Assembly: GCF_004345605.1 (NCBI RefSeq)
Contig: NZ_SLVY01000010.1
Span: 124,001-188,000, forward strand
DNA length: 64,000 nucleotides
Reading direction: 5' to 3'
From: Rhodococcus sp. SMB37
Lineage (GTDB): Bacteria > Actinomycetota > Actinomycetes > Mycobacteriales > Mycobacteriaceae
Positions 52,291 through 61,358 of the stretch are shown here, piece after piece. The first letter of the stretch is position 1, and every line of letters begins with the position of its first letter. The translations under genes were made by a program, and so were the position numbers. The notes beneath the pieces were generated by a model. The model worked only from the letters and a program-made list of their open reading frames with translations. It did not search any database and was not told where the DNA came from.

Positions 52291-52330
52291 CCAACTTCAC
52301 AAGCGAGCGGGGTTCGCCGATTCTTGACGG
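52190..52330 (-). pseudogene. Small repeated domain remnant (VRVRPDGTSVFTIVDVD)
   Basis: A short leftward segment encodes LGGRVRVRPDGTSVFTIVDV, closely similar to the domain at 48865-49011. No start or complete gene was found around it. It is probably a fragment of a small conserved protein that recurs in this island. Confidence 0.5.
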
Positions 52331-52579
52331 TCTGGTCACCGGAACTGGAGCCCGTTCGACGATCGAGCAGAAATAGCGATAGCTGCCACAGCTACCGCAC
52401 ATCGAGCGTATCGAAAGTGTGTGCGAAAAGCTGCGGTGCGGGTGAACATGCCGTCGCGCGCCAGTGCACTCCTCGTCCTCGGCCACTCTCTCTCGGGTTG
52501 GTTACACACTTTCAGGTGCCTACTTCCTGAGAGTGAGTTACGCCACGATCATGGTCGTGGGTAGCGACAAGCGCCACCC

Positions 52580-53476
52580 GTGACCAAGGACAAGGCGAAC
52601 GAGATGGAACCACTCAGCACCGCACTTCCCGGTGGCACTTGGACTTTCGGCGACTCTCCCATCACCAGGTTCGGCTACGGTGCGATGCAGCTCGCAGGCC
52701 CATGGGCAATGGGGCCACCCGCCGACCGTGATGCCGCGCTTGCCGTGCTCCGCGAGGCCGTCGACGCCGGTATCACCCACGTCGACACCAGCGATGCGTA
52801 CGGCCCCCGATTCACCAACGAGTTGATCCGCGAAGCCCTGCACCCGTATCCCGATTCGTTGGTCATCGCCACCAAGGTCGGGGCGAACCGCGACGCGCTG
52901 GGCGGCTGGCCCACCGCCCGGCGACCCGAGGAACTCCGCGATCAGGTCCAGGAAAACCTCCGATCACTCGGCGTCGAGGTCCTCGATCTCGTCAACTTGC
53001 GCATGGGCGATGCCAACGGTCTCCGACCCGGTTCTCTCGCCGAAGCGTTCGGAACTCTCGTCGAACTTCAGCAGGAGGGCCTGATCCGGCGCTTGGGGCT
53101 CAGCAATGTCGGTCCTGAGCAGGTCGACGAAGCCGAGGGCATCGCCCCGATCGTGTGCGTACAGAACATGTACAACCTCGCGCACCGCTACGACGACAAC
53201 CTCATCGACCGACTCTCTGCGCAGGGTATCGCCTACGTCCCGTTCTTCCCACTGGGAGGTTTCGCGCCGCTGCAGTCCGAGACGCTCTCCGGGGTCGCCG
53301 AGCGGCTCGGGTCGACACCGACGTCGGTGGCACTCGCGTGGTTACTGCAGCGCTCCCCGAACATCCTGCTCATCCCCGGCACATCAGCGAGGGCGCACCT
53401 ACACGAGAACATCGACGGCGCAGCCCTTGCGCTCCCCGAAGACGCTGTGGCCGAGCTCGACCGGATCGGCCGCTGA
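52580..53476 (+). CDS. Aldo/keto reductase
   Basis: This 298-residue AKR-fold oxidoreductase has ITRFGYGAMQLAGPWAMGPP, VDTSDAYGPRFTNELIREAL (catalytic Asp and Tyr), ATKVGANRD (Lys) and LLIPGTSARAHLHENI (cofactor). The usual His appears as Asn-Leu-Arg (DLVNLRMGD), as in several AKR12/13-like groups. GTG 52580 or ATG 52601 may start it. It is the first ordinary gene after the island and ends at a hairpin. Confidence 0.85.
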   Translation: MTKDKANEMEPLSTALPGGTWTFGDSPITRFGYGAMQLAGPWAMGPPADRDAALAVLREAVDAGITHVDTSDAYGPRFTNELIREALHPYPDSLVIATKVGANRDALGGWPTARRPEELRDQVQENLRSLGVEVLDLVNLRMGDANGLRPGSLAEAFGTLVELQQEGLIRRLGLSNVGPEQVDEAEGIAPIVCVQNMYNLAHRYDDNLIDRLSAQGIAYVPFFPLGGFAPLQSETLSGVAERLGSTPTSVALAWLLQRSPNILLIPGTSARAHLHENIDGAALALPEDAVAELDRIGR

Positions 53477-53495
53477 CGCCCGGGTACGAGATCCG

Positions 53496-53535
53496 GAAAG
53501 GAGTCGGCGAGGTTTTCACCTCGCCGGCCCCTTTC
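53496..53535. terminator. Hairpin between convergent genes
   Basis: An interrupted stem (GAAAGG...CGGCGAGG with CCTCGCCG...CCTTTC) around a TTTTCA loop separates the aldo/keto reductase from kshB. Confidence 0.75.
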
Positions 53536-53557
53536 TGTTGCCGGTGGACGATTCCGA

Positions 53558-54607
53558 TCAGAACTCGATCTCGATGCGCTCGCTGATCGGACGCGCCTGG
53601 CACGCGAGCACGTATCCGCTCGCGATGTCCTCGTCGTCCAGGATCGCGGAGTCGGGCATGTCGACCTTGCCGGACACGACCGTGCACGCACACGAACCGC
53701 ATTCGCCTTCCCGGCACGAGTACGGCACGTCGAGGCCCTTGGACAGCATGACGTCGACGAGGGTCGCAGACCGCGGCCAGGTCAGTTCGTGGTCGTCGCC
53801 GTCGAGGCTCACCTGCACGGATGAGGTGTCCTCGTCGTCGGACACCTCCACTGGGGTGATCTCGGCGAACGGATCGCCCGACAGCGAGGTGAACACCTCG
53901 GCCTGGATTCGGCCCGACGGCATCCCGGCCGCGCCGAGCCCCTCGCGCACCGCATCCATGAACGGCTGCGGACCGCACATGTACGCGTGATGCTCGGTGT
54001 ACGGCGAGAGCAGCGCCGTGAGCTGACCCGTGACGGGCAGGCCCTGCACGGTCTCGAGCCAGTGCAGCGCGGTGAAGGCGCCGGGGTAGCGGACCGCCAG
54101 GTCGCGCAGTTCCTGCGCGAAGATGACGGATTTCTCGTCGCGGTTCGCGTAGAACACGACGATGTTGCGGTTGCCCGCCGCGAGCGCCGACTTGAGGATC
54201 GACATCACCGGCGTGATTCCGCTGCCCGCCGCGCACAGCAGCAGCTTGTCGTCCAGGCTGCGCGGCGTGAATACGCCGGCCGGTGGCAGCACCACGACCT
54301 CGTCACCAGCAGAGACGTTGTCGCACAGCCAGTTCGATCCGTACCCGTTGGCGGTGCGCTTGACGGTGACCTTGAGTTGCTCGTCGCTGTGCGGTGAACT
54401 CGCGAGCGAGTAGCACCGTGCCACCGAGCCCGTTCGATCGCTCGGGATGCGGAGGGTCAGGAACTGGCCGGGCTTGTAGGTGAACCGTTCTCTCTGGTCT
54501 GCGGGGATGTCGAAGACCAGCGAGCACGCGTCGGCGGTCTCCTGTACGACAGCGGCCACGGTAACCGCCACCGCGTGCGTGCTCACTGCCGTCTGAACGG
54601 ATGTCAT
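53558..54607 (-). CDS. kshB: KshB, reductase of 3-ketosteroid 9-alpha-hydroxylase
   Basis: This 349-residue reductase passes electrons from NADH to KshA. It has an N-terminal FAD domain (GSVARCYSLASSPHSDEQLK), an NAD domain (LLCAAGSGITPVMSILKSAL, YMCGPQPFMDAV) and a C-terminal plant-type [2Fe-2S] domain with the cluster ligands in SCREGECGSCACTVVSGKV and LACQARPI. This FNR-then-ferredoxin order is that of KshB/HmpA. It follows the flavoenzyme genes at 54741 and 55883 on the same strand after 133 bases. KshA is 15 kb away, as in other actinobacteria where the subunits are unlinked. Confidence 0.9.
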   Translation of the reverse strand: MTSVQTAVSTHAVAVTVAAVVQETADACSLVFDIPADQRERFTYKPGQFLTLRIPSDRTGSVARCYSLASSPHSDEQLKVTVKRTANGYGSNWLCDNVSAGDEVVVLPPAGVFTPRSLDDKLLLCAAGSGITPVMSILKSALAAGNRNIVVFYANRDEKSVIFAQELRDLAVRYPGAFTALHWLETVQGLPVTGQLTALLSPYTEHHAYMCGPQPFMDAVREGLGAAGMPSGRIQAEVFTSLSGDPFAEITPVEVSDDEDTSSVQVSLDGDDHELTWPRSATLVDVMLSKGLDVPYSCREGECGSCACTVVSGKVDMPDSAILDDEDIASGYVLACQARPISERIEIEF

Positions 54608-54740
54608 CGTGGCTTCCTTCGATGCGGGAAAAAGGTGTATGGATCACGGTAATGGGAACATCGACAACGACGAACGGCTCTCCCGATGGTTGGGACACCA
54701 AGCAGGAGAGCCGAAGTCGAGTGAACGCGATCCGGTGCGC

Positions 54741-55886
54741 TCAGGTGAGGGTGCTCTCGTGCACCGACCGGTCGAACTCTGGCAGTGCAGCTCCGTCGCG
54801 GAGCTTGGTTGCCAGCGCGGGATCGGCGAGATGGAGGCGGCCGATGGCGATGAGGTCGAATTCGTCGTCGGAGAGCCGGCGTTCGAGCTCGGGAATGTTG
54901 TCGTCGGTGGGAGCGACGCCGGCGAGACGGCTCTCCCGAAGGCTGGCGCCGATGCCGACGCTGCCGACCGCCATGGACATCGCGCCGGTCAGCTTCTTGG
55001 CCCACCCGGCGAGCGACAGGTCGCTGCCTTCGAAGGCTGCGACGTCGAATCGGCGGATACTCGCGTCGAACACGTCGACGCCGGCGTCGGCCAGCGCAGT
55101 GAGGATCGTCTTCAGCTCGTCGGGGGTCTGAGCGATCCGTGCGGTGAAGTCTTGCTGCTTGTGCTGGGAGAAGCGGAAGAAGATCGGTGCGTCGTCGCCG
55201 ATCGCCTTTCGGATCGATGCCACCACGGTGCTGGGGAAACGGGTACGGCGCTCGAGATCGCCGCCCCACTCGTCGTCACGTTGGTTGGTGGAGTCCCACA
55301 GGAACGAATCGAGCAGGTAGCCGTGACCACCGTGCAGAGCGATGCCGTCGAACCCGACCTCTCGGGCGTTGCGAGCCGCCTGGGTGTAGGCAGCGATCAC
55401 GTCGGCGATGTCCTCGCCGGTCATGGCGCGGCACGGGGGCGTGGCCCGAGCCACGTACTCGTCGGAATAGGAGGTCACACCCGGCTCACCCCACAGGCCG
55501 GAAGGACGCATCGGGGTGAGATCGGGATCGACGTCGCCGGCCATTGCGCCCCAGAGCGGTCCGACGTGCCACAGCTGCGGGACGATCTTGCCGCCCTCCG
55601 AATGGACTGCGTCGATCACCCGCCGCCAGCCCTCGAGTGCGTCGTCGCCGTACATGCGGGGGACGCGCGTGTTGTCCATGGCCGTCGGATGCTCGATCGC
55701 GGTGCCCTCGGTGATGATCAGTCCGGTGCCGCCGGCGGCGCGTCGCCGGTAGTACTCGGCGACGTCGGCTCCGGGTACGCCGCTGGGGGAGTGTGAGCGC
55801 GTCATCGGCGACATCACGATGCGGTTGGGCAGTTCCAGCGATCGGACCGACAGAGGGCGGAAGAGAGGGGACAGCGTTCGAGTCAT
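54741..55886 (-). CDS. Old Yellow Enzyme-family NADH:flavin oxidoreductase
   Basis: This 381-residue FMN TIM-barrel enzyme starts LSPLFRPLSVRSLELPNRIV and has VMSPMTRSHSPSG, VPQLWHVGPLWG, DGIALHGGHGYLLDSFLWDS (the His pair and Tyr region) and DLIAIGRLHLADP. OYEs reduce activated C=C bonds and can act on 3-ketosteroids. ATG 55886 overlaps the stop of the luciferase-like gene (ATGA). Its place between that gene and kshB suggests co-transcription, and a steroid enone is a plausible but unproven substrate. Confidence 0.87.
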   Translation of the reverse strand: MTRTLSPLFRPLSVRSLELPNRIVMSPMTRSHSPSGVPGADVAEYYRRRAAGGTGLIITEGTAIEHPTAMDNTRVPRMYGDDALEGWRRVIDAVHSEGGKIVPQLWHVGPLWGAMAGDVDPDLTPMRPSGLWGEPGVTSYSDEYVARATPPCRAMTGEDIADVIAAYTQAARNAREVGFDGIALHGGHGYLLDSFLWDSTNQRDDEWGGDLERRTRFPSTVVASIRKAIGDDAPIFFRFSQHKQQDFTARIAQTPDELKTILTALADAGVDVFDASIRRFDVAAFEGSDLSLAGWAKKLTGAMSMAVGSVGIGASLRESRLAGVAPTDDNIPELERRLSDDEFDLIAIGRLHLADPALATKLRDGAALPEFDRSVHESTLT

Positions 55887-56806
55887 GTGCGAGTGGTGCT
55901 TTCGTCGATATCGGACAGGGGAGGGGAGTCGAACGCAGCGCCGATCTCGGGTGCGAGATCGCGCAGCGCATGCAACTGATCGCAGTAGTGCTCGATGCCG
56001 GTGGCGGAGATGGCCGTGCTCACGATCGTCGCTCCGGCCTGCCTGCGGCGGTCGAGTGCGCGCAGGGTCCGGTCGCGCGACCCGAGTGGGTCGAGGGATC
56101 TGCTCGGGGAGAGTACGACCTCGAATCCTGGGGGGAGCTCGGTTTTCTGCAGCATCGTCTCGGTCTGTTCCAACGTGAGGCCGAACGGCAACCAGCCGTC
56201 GCCGAGCGTTGTCGCGCGTCGCAAGGACCTTGCTGTTCGCCCGCCGATCCAGAACGGAACACGCGGCTGGATCGCATGCGGCCTGACGTAGACGTCGGCG
56301 AAATCGTAGTAGGTGCCGTGAAACTCGGGTGTCGGTGTCGACATGCAGGCGCGCAGAGCGGTGAGGGCTTCGTCGGCGCGTGCGCCGCGGTCGGCGAAGG
56401 GCGCGCCGAGGAGGTCGAATTCTTCTTCGAGGCTTCCGACTCCCAACCCGAGGACGAGCCGGCCGCCGCTGACGGTGTCGAGGGTGCCGTACCGCTTCGC
56501 GATCTCGAGGGGATGGTGATAGCCGAGGACGAGGACGCGGGTGTTGAGCCGGATCCGTGAGGTGCGCGCGGCGAGGTAGCCGAAGGTCGCCAAGGGATCC
56601 CAGTAGACGCCGCCGCGTTCGGCTGCGACGTCTGTCGGTACGGCGACGTGTTCGCTGCAGGTGAGGTGGTGGAATCCGAGGCTGTCGGCTGTCTCCGCGA
56701 CACGTGCGAGTTCGACGATGCCGGCATCGCGTTCCCACTCGGCGAGTGTGGCCGGGTGGCCTATCACCACAGGTGACGTGATCCCTATGTACATCCGATC
56801 GATCAC
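55883..56806 (-). CDS. Luciferase-like (LLM) flavin-dependent oxidoreductase
   Basis: This 307-residue LLM-superfamily enzyme, probably F420- or FMN-dependent, has SLGFHHLTCSEHVAVPTDVA, TRVLVLGYHHPLEIAKRYGT and LVLGLGVGSLEEEFDLLG, a pattern of the mycobacterial F420-dependent group. It is the first gene of the leftward set with the Old Yellow Enzyme and probably kshB. The promoter is shared with the divergent iclR gene at 57086. Substrate unknown. Confidence 0.85.
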   Translation of the reverse strand: MIDRMYIGITSPVVIGHPATLAEWERDAGIVELARVAETADSLGFHHLTCSEHVAVPTDVAAERGGVYWDPLATFGYLAARTSRIRLNTRVLVLGYHHPLEIAKRYGTLDTVSGGRLVLGLGVGSLEEEFDLLGAPFADRGARADEALTALRACMSTPTPEFHGTYYDFADVYVRPHAIQPRVPFWIGGRTARSLRRATTLGDGWLPFGLTLEQTETMLQKTELPPGFEVVLSPSRSLDPLGSRDRTLRALDRRRQAGATIVSTAISATGIEHYCDQLHALRDLAPEIGAAFDSPPLSDIDESTTRT

Positions 56807-57085
56807 CTCGAACCGACTTGGGCGCGGCAGCGCGGGGTGGACACGTGCTCGTCCTATTCGACTTTTCTACCCGGCGAGCCAGGGCGGGCCACGCGATCTC
56901 CTGCTCAGTGGGACGTGTCGAGGCAATCGTGGCCGGGTGGATTCGGTGAGTGGGCGACGCAGCGCACGGTGGCGGTACTTGTGTTATCGGTGCCCGCTGG
57001 GTGATACTAGTCACGTCGGCACAAGAATGAATTTCAGTTTTGCTTGTTCACCCAGGTAGAGGCAAGTTTCGGAGAGGAAGAAACG

Positions 57086-58003
57086 ATGGTGCAGTCCGCA
57101 GAGATGCAGGCCGTTGCAGTGCAGAGCGCGACCGTGCAGAACACCTCGGAGTCCAAGCGTGAGCTTCCGGCGTCGATGGTCGAGCGCATGACGCTGATCC
57201 TCGACGCATTCGACGGTGCCGGTTCGCGTCTGACACTCGAAGAGGTGGCGTGCCGCACCGGTCTGCCCCGCTCGACCGTCCACCGCATCCTCGACCAGAT
57301 GGTCCGTCTCGAATGGGTCGACCACGCCTCCTTCGGCTACTGCCTCGGGCGCCGCGCGAAGTCGCTCGGCGCAAGCGACAACGGTCACAGTCGCATCCGG
57401 GAGGCCTCGGCACCGCTCCTCCATGAACTCCACCTGCAGACCGGCATGGTCGCGCACCTCGCGATCCTCGATCGCGGCGACTGCATCTACCTCGACAAGA
57501 TCGGTGGCCAGCTCGCCACCACCCTCACCTCGCGTGTCGGCGGCCGCGTCCCCGCGTACATCACCGCGTGCGGCAAGGCGATCCTCGCCGGCCTCGAGCC
57601 CGAGCACGTCGATGCGTTCTACGGCACCCACCTCGTGCGACGAACCGAACGAACGATCCCCGACCTCGCCACCCTCCACCAGGAACTCGGCCGTATCCGG
57701 CAGCGCCATGGCCTGGCCTTCGAAACCGGCGAAGCTCAGAACGGCATGGCATGCGTCGGGGCAGCAGTGCGTAGCCCGGTCGGCCCGGTCGCGGGAATCT
57801 CCCTGTGCGGGCCTGCACGCCCGGGCCATCTCGAGCGTGTCGCGCCGCTGGTCGCCGACGCCGCCCGCGACATCTCCCGCATCCTGCATCCCGAACTCGG
57901 TACCCCGCGACGCGCCCGCCGTGTCACGGCCGAGCCCACACAGTCGTGGTCACCGCAGGCGATGGAACGGTTGGTCGCGACCCAATCCGGGCAGTGGATG
58001 TAA
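57086..58003 (+). CDS. IclR-family transcriptional regulator
   Basis: This 305-residue regulator has an N-terminal HTH (VERMTLILDAFDGAGSRLTL, TGLPRSTVHRILDQMVRLEW) and the IclR ligand domain (AHLAILDRGDCIYLDKIGGQ, PAYITACGKAILAGL, AAVRSPVGPVAGISLCGP). IclR proteins often activate or repress aromatic and meta-cleavage operons and bind small aromatic or dicarboxylic acids. ATG 57086 follows GGAGAGGAAG. It heads the operon-like run of Hsa-like genes and is divergent from the LLM-OYE-kshB set, so one intergenic region may serve both. Confidence 0.88.
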   Translation: MVQSAEMQAVAVQSATVQNTSESKRELPASMVERMTLILDAFDGAGSRLTLEEVACRTGLPRSTVHRILDQMVRLEWVDHASFGYCLGRRAKSLGASDNGHSRIREASAPLLHELHLQTGMVAHLAILDRGDCIYLDKIGGQLATTLTSRVGGRVPAYITACGKAILAGLEPEHVDAFYGTHLVRRTERTIPDLATLHQELGRIRQRHGLAFETGEAQNGMACVGAAVRSPVGPVAGISLCGPARPGHLERVAPLVADAARDISRILHPELGTPRRARRVTAEPTQSWSPQAMERLVATQSGQWM

Positions 58004-58040
58004 GTGAAATCGTCTCAATGAACGGGAGCCTCGGCGCACT

Positions 58041-58937
58041 GTGAACGGCATCACTGGGAATGTCGAGGGTATGACGACGGAACTGACGCAAGAAGGCACC
58101 GCACGCGAACTCGCGACCGATCGTGGAGTTCTTCGCTACCACGAGGCTGGAGATGGCCCCCCGCTCCTGCTGCTGCACGGCTCGGGCCCGGGTGTGACGG
58201 GATGGCGGAACTACCGCGGCGTCCTCGCGGACTTCGCGGAACACTACCGCTGTCTCGTCCTCGAGTTCCCCGGCTTCGGCGTCAGCGACCCGTGCGACGG
58301 CCACCCCATGGCGATGGCCAAGTTCGCGGTCAAGGATTTCCTCGACGGCCTCGGCCTGTCCGATGTCGCGATCGTCGGCAACTCGATGGGCGGCATCGTC
58401 GCAACCCAGTTCGCCATCGCCGAACCCGAGCGCGTGAACAAGCTCGTCACGATCGGCGGTGCAGGTCGTTCGGTGTTCGCGCCCTCGCCGGGCGAGGGCA
58501 TCCGGTTGCTCATGGAATTCACCGACGACCCCACCCGCGAGAAGCTGGTTCGCTGGCTGCGCTCGATGGTCTTCGACCCCGCGATCGTCACCGAGGAACT
58601 CATCGAGGAGCGCTGGGCGCTGGCCACCGAGCCGAAGACTCTCGAGATCGCCCGTCGCATGTACGGCACCGAGGCGTTCGCGGCGGGCGCGCGTGCCGCC
58701 GCAGCGTCGAATGACACGCCGTACTGGGCGCAGCTCGGAAAGATCAAGATCCCCACACTGCTCACCTGGGGCCGCGACGACCGCGTGAGCCCCGTCGACA
58801 TGGCAATGCTGCCGATGCGGGAACTGCCGCGCGGTGAACTGCACGTGTTCCCGAACTGCGGACACTGGACCATGATCGAAGCCCGCGAGGCGTGGCTGGC
58901 AACAGTCCTCGCCTTCCTGAAGCGGAACGACACCTGA
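58041..58937 (+). CDS. HsaD-like meta-cleavage product hydrolase
   Basis: This 298-residue alpha/beta hydrolase of the C-C bond hydrolase (BphD/HsaD) group has LLLLHGSGPGVTGWRNYRG, the nucleophile Ser115 in IVGNSMGGIVATQ, an Asp in LTWGRDDRVSPVD and His275 in PNCGHWTMIE. HsaD cleaves the ring-fission product of the steroid A ring to release HIP and a dienoate. The GTG start at 58041 is kept; ATG 58071 would remove ten residues. It lies between iclR and an HsaA-like gene. Confidence 0.83.
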   Translation: MNGITGNVEGMTTELTQEGTARELATDRGVLRYHEAGDGPPLLLLHGSGPGVTGWRNYRGVLADFAEHYRCLVLEFPGFGVSDPCDGHPMAMAKFAVKDFLDGLGLSDVAIVGNSMGGIVATQFAIAEPERVNKLVTIGGAGRSVFAPSPGEGIRLLMEFTDDPTREKLVRWLRSMVFDPAIVTEELIEERWALATEPKTLEIARRMYGTEAFAAGARAAAASNDTPYWAQLGKIKIPTLLTWGRDDRVSPVDMAMLPMRELPRGELHVFPNCGHWTMIEAREAWLATVLAFLKRNDT

Positions 58938-59131
58938 CCCGCCGAACTCTCAGCGGCTCACCGAATTCCCGCTGAGCGGAAAATTCGCACACAGTGGTCG
59001 CCGATCCTCCACCGTAGGGATCATCATTTCCCGTCGCTCCGCTCGCCCGTAGCCAGGTCGAGACGGTAAGCGGCCTGACACCACCTCGCCCGGTCAGCCT
59101 CCGGGCATCAGATCAGAAAGCTGGAGAGAAA
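58938..59131. other. Intergenic leader of HsaA-like gene
   Basis: No gene. An AGCTGGAGAG ribosome site precedes the start at 59132. A weak hairpin (CTCAGCGG ... CCGCTGAG, 58948-58975) may attenuate transcription after the hydrolase gene. Confidence 0.4.
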
Positions 59132-60310
59132 ATGGGACAGGTTCTCGACTCCATCTCGCCGTTCGCCGACGAGATCCGTGCCGACGGTGCAGAAGGCGAC
59201 CAGCTCATGCGCCTGACCGACCGCAGTGCCAAGCGTCTGAAGGACGCAGGTGTCATCCGGATGCTGCAGCCCAAGGAGTTCGGCGGCCTCGAAGCACACC
59301 CGCGTGAATTCGCCGAAACCGCCATGGCGCTCGGCGCGATGGACGGCGCGACCGGCTGGGTCAGCGGCATCGTCGGTGTGCACCCGTGGGAGATGGCGTT
59401 CTTCGACCCCAAGGCGCAGCAGGAGGTCTGGGGCGAGGATCCCGACACCTGGATCGCATCGCCCTACGCCCCGATGGGTGTTGCCACGCCAGTCGACGGC
59501 GGATACATCCTCAACGGCCGCTGGTCGTTCTCGTCAGGTACCGACCACTGCCAGTGGGTCATGATCGGCGCGGCAATCGGCGACAAGGACGGCAACCGCC
59601 TGAACCCGCCGCAGGCCCTGCACGTACTGCTTCCGCGGTCGGACTACGAGATCGACCAGGACAGCTGGAACGTCGTCGGTCTGCGCGGTACGGGTTCGAA
59701 GGACCTGATCGTCAAGGACGCCTTCCTACCCGAGTACCGCACCCTGTCGGCTGCGCGCGTCATGGGTGGCGTCGCATGGAAGGACGCCGGACGCGACGAG
59801 ACGCTCTACAAGTTCCCGTTCTCGTGCATCTTCCCCCTCGGCATCACGTCGTCGCTGGTGGGTATCGCCCAAGGTGCGCTCGATTGCTACATCGAGACCC
59901 AGCGTGAGCGTGTCACCGTCTCCGGTACCGCGATCAAGCAGGACCCCTATGTGCTCTCGGCTCTCGGTGATGCGGCGGCAGAGATCGCGGCATCGCGCGC
60001 GGCACTGCTCGAGACCGTGGATCGTTTCTGGGACATGACCGAGAAGGGCCAGGAAGTCACGTTCGAGCAGCGGGCGATCGGCCGCCGGTCCCAGACGGCC
60101 GCCGCCTGGCGCGCGGTGCGGGCAGTCGACGAGATCTTCTCCCGCGCGGGTGGTGGAGCCCTCCAGCTGTCGAACCCGTTGCAGCGTTTCTGGCGCGACG
60201 CGCACGCAGGTCTCAGCCACGCGATCCACGTGCCCGGGTCGATCTTCCACGCGGCGACCCTCACGCAGCTCGGCGGTGAGCCCGAGGGCGCCATGCGCGG
60301 AATGATCTAG
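59132..60310 (+). CDS. HsaA-like flavin-dependent oxygenase, copy 1
   Basis: This 392-residue acyl-CoA-dehydrogenase-fold hydroxylase of the HsaA/HpaH group has GVIRMLQPKEFGGLEAHPRE, ATGWVSGIVGVHPWEMAFFD, NGRWSFSSGTDHCQWVM and LRGTGSKDLIVKDAFLPEYR. HsaA hydroxylates the aromatised A ring (3-HSA to 3,4-DHSA) using reduced flavin supplied by a separate reductase HsaB. No hsaB gene is present in the window. It is close to a second, related gene at 61359, with the dioxygenase between them. Confidence 0.83.
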   Translation: MGQVLDSISPFADEIRADGAEGDQLMRLTDRSAKRLKDAGVIRMLQPKEFGGLEAHPREFAETAMALGAMDGATGWVSGIVGVHPWEMAFFDPKAQQEVWGEDPDTWIASPYAPMGVATPVDGGYILNGRWSFSSGTDHCQWVMIGAAIGDKDGNRLNPPQALHVLLPRSDYEIDQDSWNVVGLRGTGSKDLIVKDAFLPEYRTLSAARVMGGVAWKDAGRDETLYKFPFSCIFPLGITSSLVGIAQGALDCYIETQRERVTVSGTAIKQDPYVLSALGDAAAEIAASRAALLETVDRFWDMTEKGQEVTFEQRAIGRRSQTAAAWRAVRAVDEIFSRAGGGALQLSNPLQRFWRDAHAGLSHAIHVPGSIFHAATLTQLGGEPEGAMRGMI

Positions 60311-60346
60311 AGCCTCCTGACCCCACAACTACGAAGGAATTTCGAC

Positions 60347-61273
60347 ATGACGGATATCCGGGGCCTGGGCTATCTCAGGATCCAGACCACAGACATCGCC
60401 CGGTGGCGCGAGCTCGTCGTCGACGGGCTCGGTATGGCGGTCGGCAACGGACCGGAGGCCGATGGCCTCTACCTGCGGATCGACGAGCGCCGGGCACGCT
60501 TGATCGTCCTTCCTGGCGACACCGACAAGGCACTCGCCGTCGGCTGGGAGGTGCGGGACCAGTTCGCGCTGCAGCGCGTGCGCGAGGTCGTCGAGAAGGC
60601 CGGCATCGAGGTGCAACTGCTCTCGGAGGAGGAGGCGACCTACCGGGACGCGGAACAGGTCATCGCGTTCGACGACCCGGGGGGAACCCGCGTCGAGGTG
60701 TTCTTCGGTCCGGTCCTCGACCACAGTCCGATCGTGACCCCGTTCGGTGGCCGCTTCCACACCGGTGAGGAAGGCCTCGGGCACGTCGTGCTGCCCATCG
60801 CGAACTTCGATGCGGAGTACGCATTCTACACCGAAGTACTCGGATTCCTTCCCCGCGGTGCCGTCCGGCTCGGTGGGCTGTCGGCGCCGCCTCCGGTGCG
60901 CCGCGTGCGTTTCCTCGGCGTCAACCGACGCCACCACAGCCTGGCGCTGTGCCCGGCACCTCCCGGCGGCGAACCGGGGCTCGTGCATCTGATGCTCGAG
61001 GTCGACACCCTCGATGCCGTCGGACAGGCCCTCGATCGCGTTCGGAAGCTGGGTTTCTCGATCTCGTCGACCCTGGGCAGGCACACGAACGACAAGATGG
61101 TCTCGTTCTACGTGCGTGCTCCGGGAGGCTGGGACCTCGAGTTCGGCACCGAGGGCATGCTCGTCGACGAAACCTTCTACACCGCAGAGGAAATCACGGC
61201 CGACAGCTACTGGGGCCACGACTGGTCCGATTCGGAACCGCTCGCGGCGTTCGCGCCACCGAAGAAGGACTGA
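60347..61273 (+). CDS. HsaC-like extradiol catechol dioxygenase
   Basis: This 308-residue type I extradiol dioxygenase (two vicinal-oxygen-chelate domains) has a silent N-terminal domain. The iron ligands in the C-terminal domain are His146 in LGHVVLPIANFD, His214 in LVHLMLEVDTLD and Glu265 in GGWDLEFGTEGML. His197 in GVNRRHHSLAL is the likely acid/base. HsaC cleaves 3,4-DHSA at the meta position. It is sandwiched between two HsaA-like genes in one operon, 36 bases after the first. Confidence 0.87.
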   Translation: MTDIRGLGYLRIQTTDIARWRELVVDGLGMAVGNGPEADGLYLRIDERRARLIVLPGDTDKALAVGWEVRDQFALQRVREVVEKAGIEVQLLSEEEATYRDAEQVIAFDDPGGTRVEVFFGPVLDHSPIVTPFGGRFHTGEEGLGHVVLPIANFDAEYAFYTEVLGFLPRGAVRLGGLSAPPPVRRVRFLGVNRRHHSLALCPAPPGGEPGLVHLMLEVDTLDAVGQALDRVRKLGFSISSTLGRHTNDKMVSFYVRAPGGWDLEFGTEGMLVDETFYTAEEITADSYWGHDWSDSEPLAAFAPPKKD

Positions 61274-61358
61274 TCCAGCAAGGACCGACGCTGCACCCGA
61301 CGATGTCACGACCGCTGCGCGGCGTGGCATCGTCCACTTTCACCGACAGGAGTTCGAG

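Noticed and set aside
54741-57014. Leftward open frame of 757 codons
   Set aside because: The first half is Arg/Pro-rich antisense or out-of-frame to the LLM gene; the Old Yellow Enzyme starts cleanly at ATG 55886.
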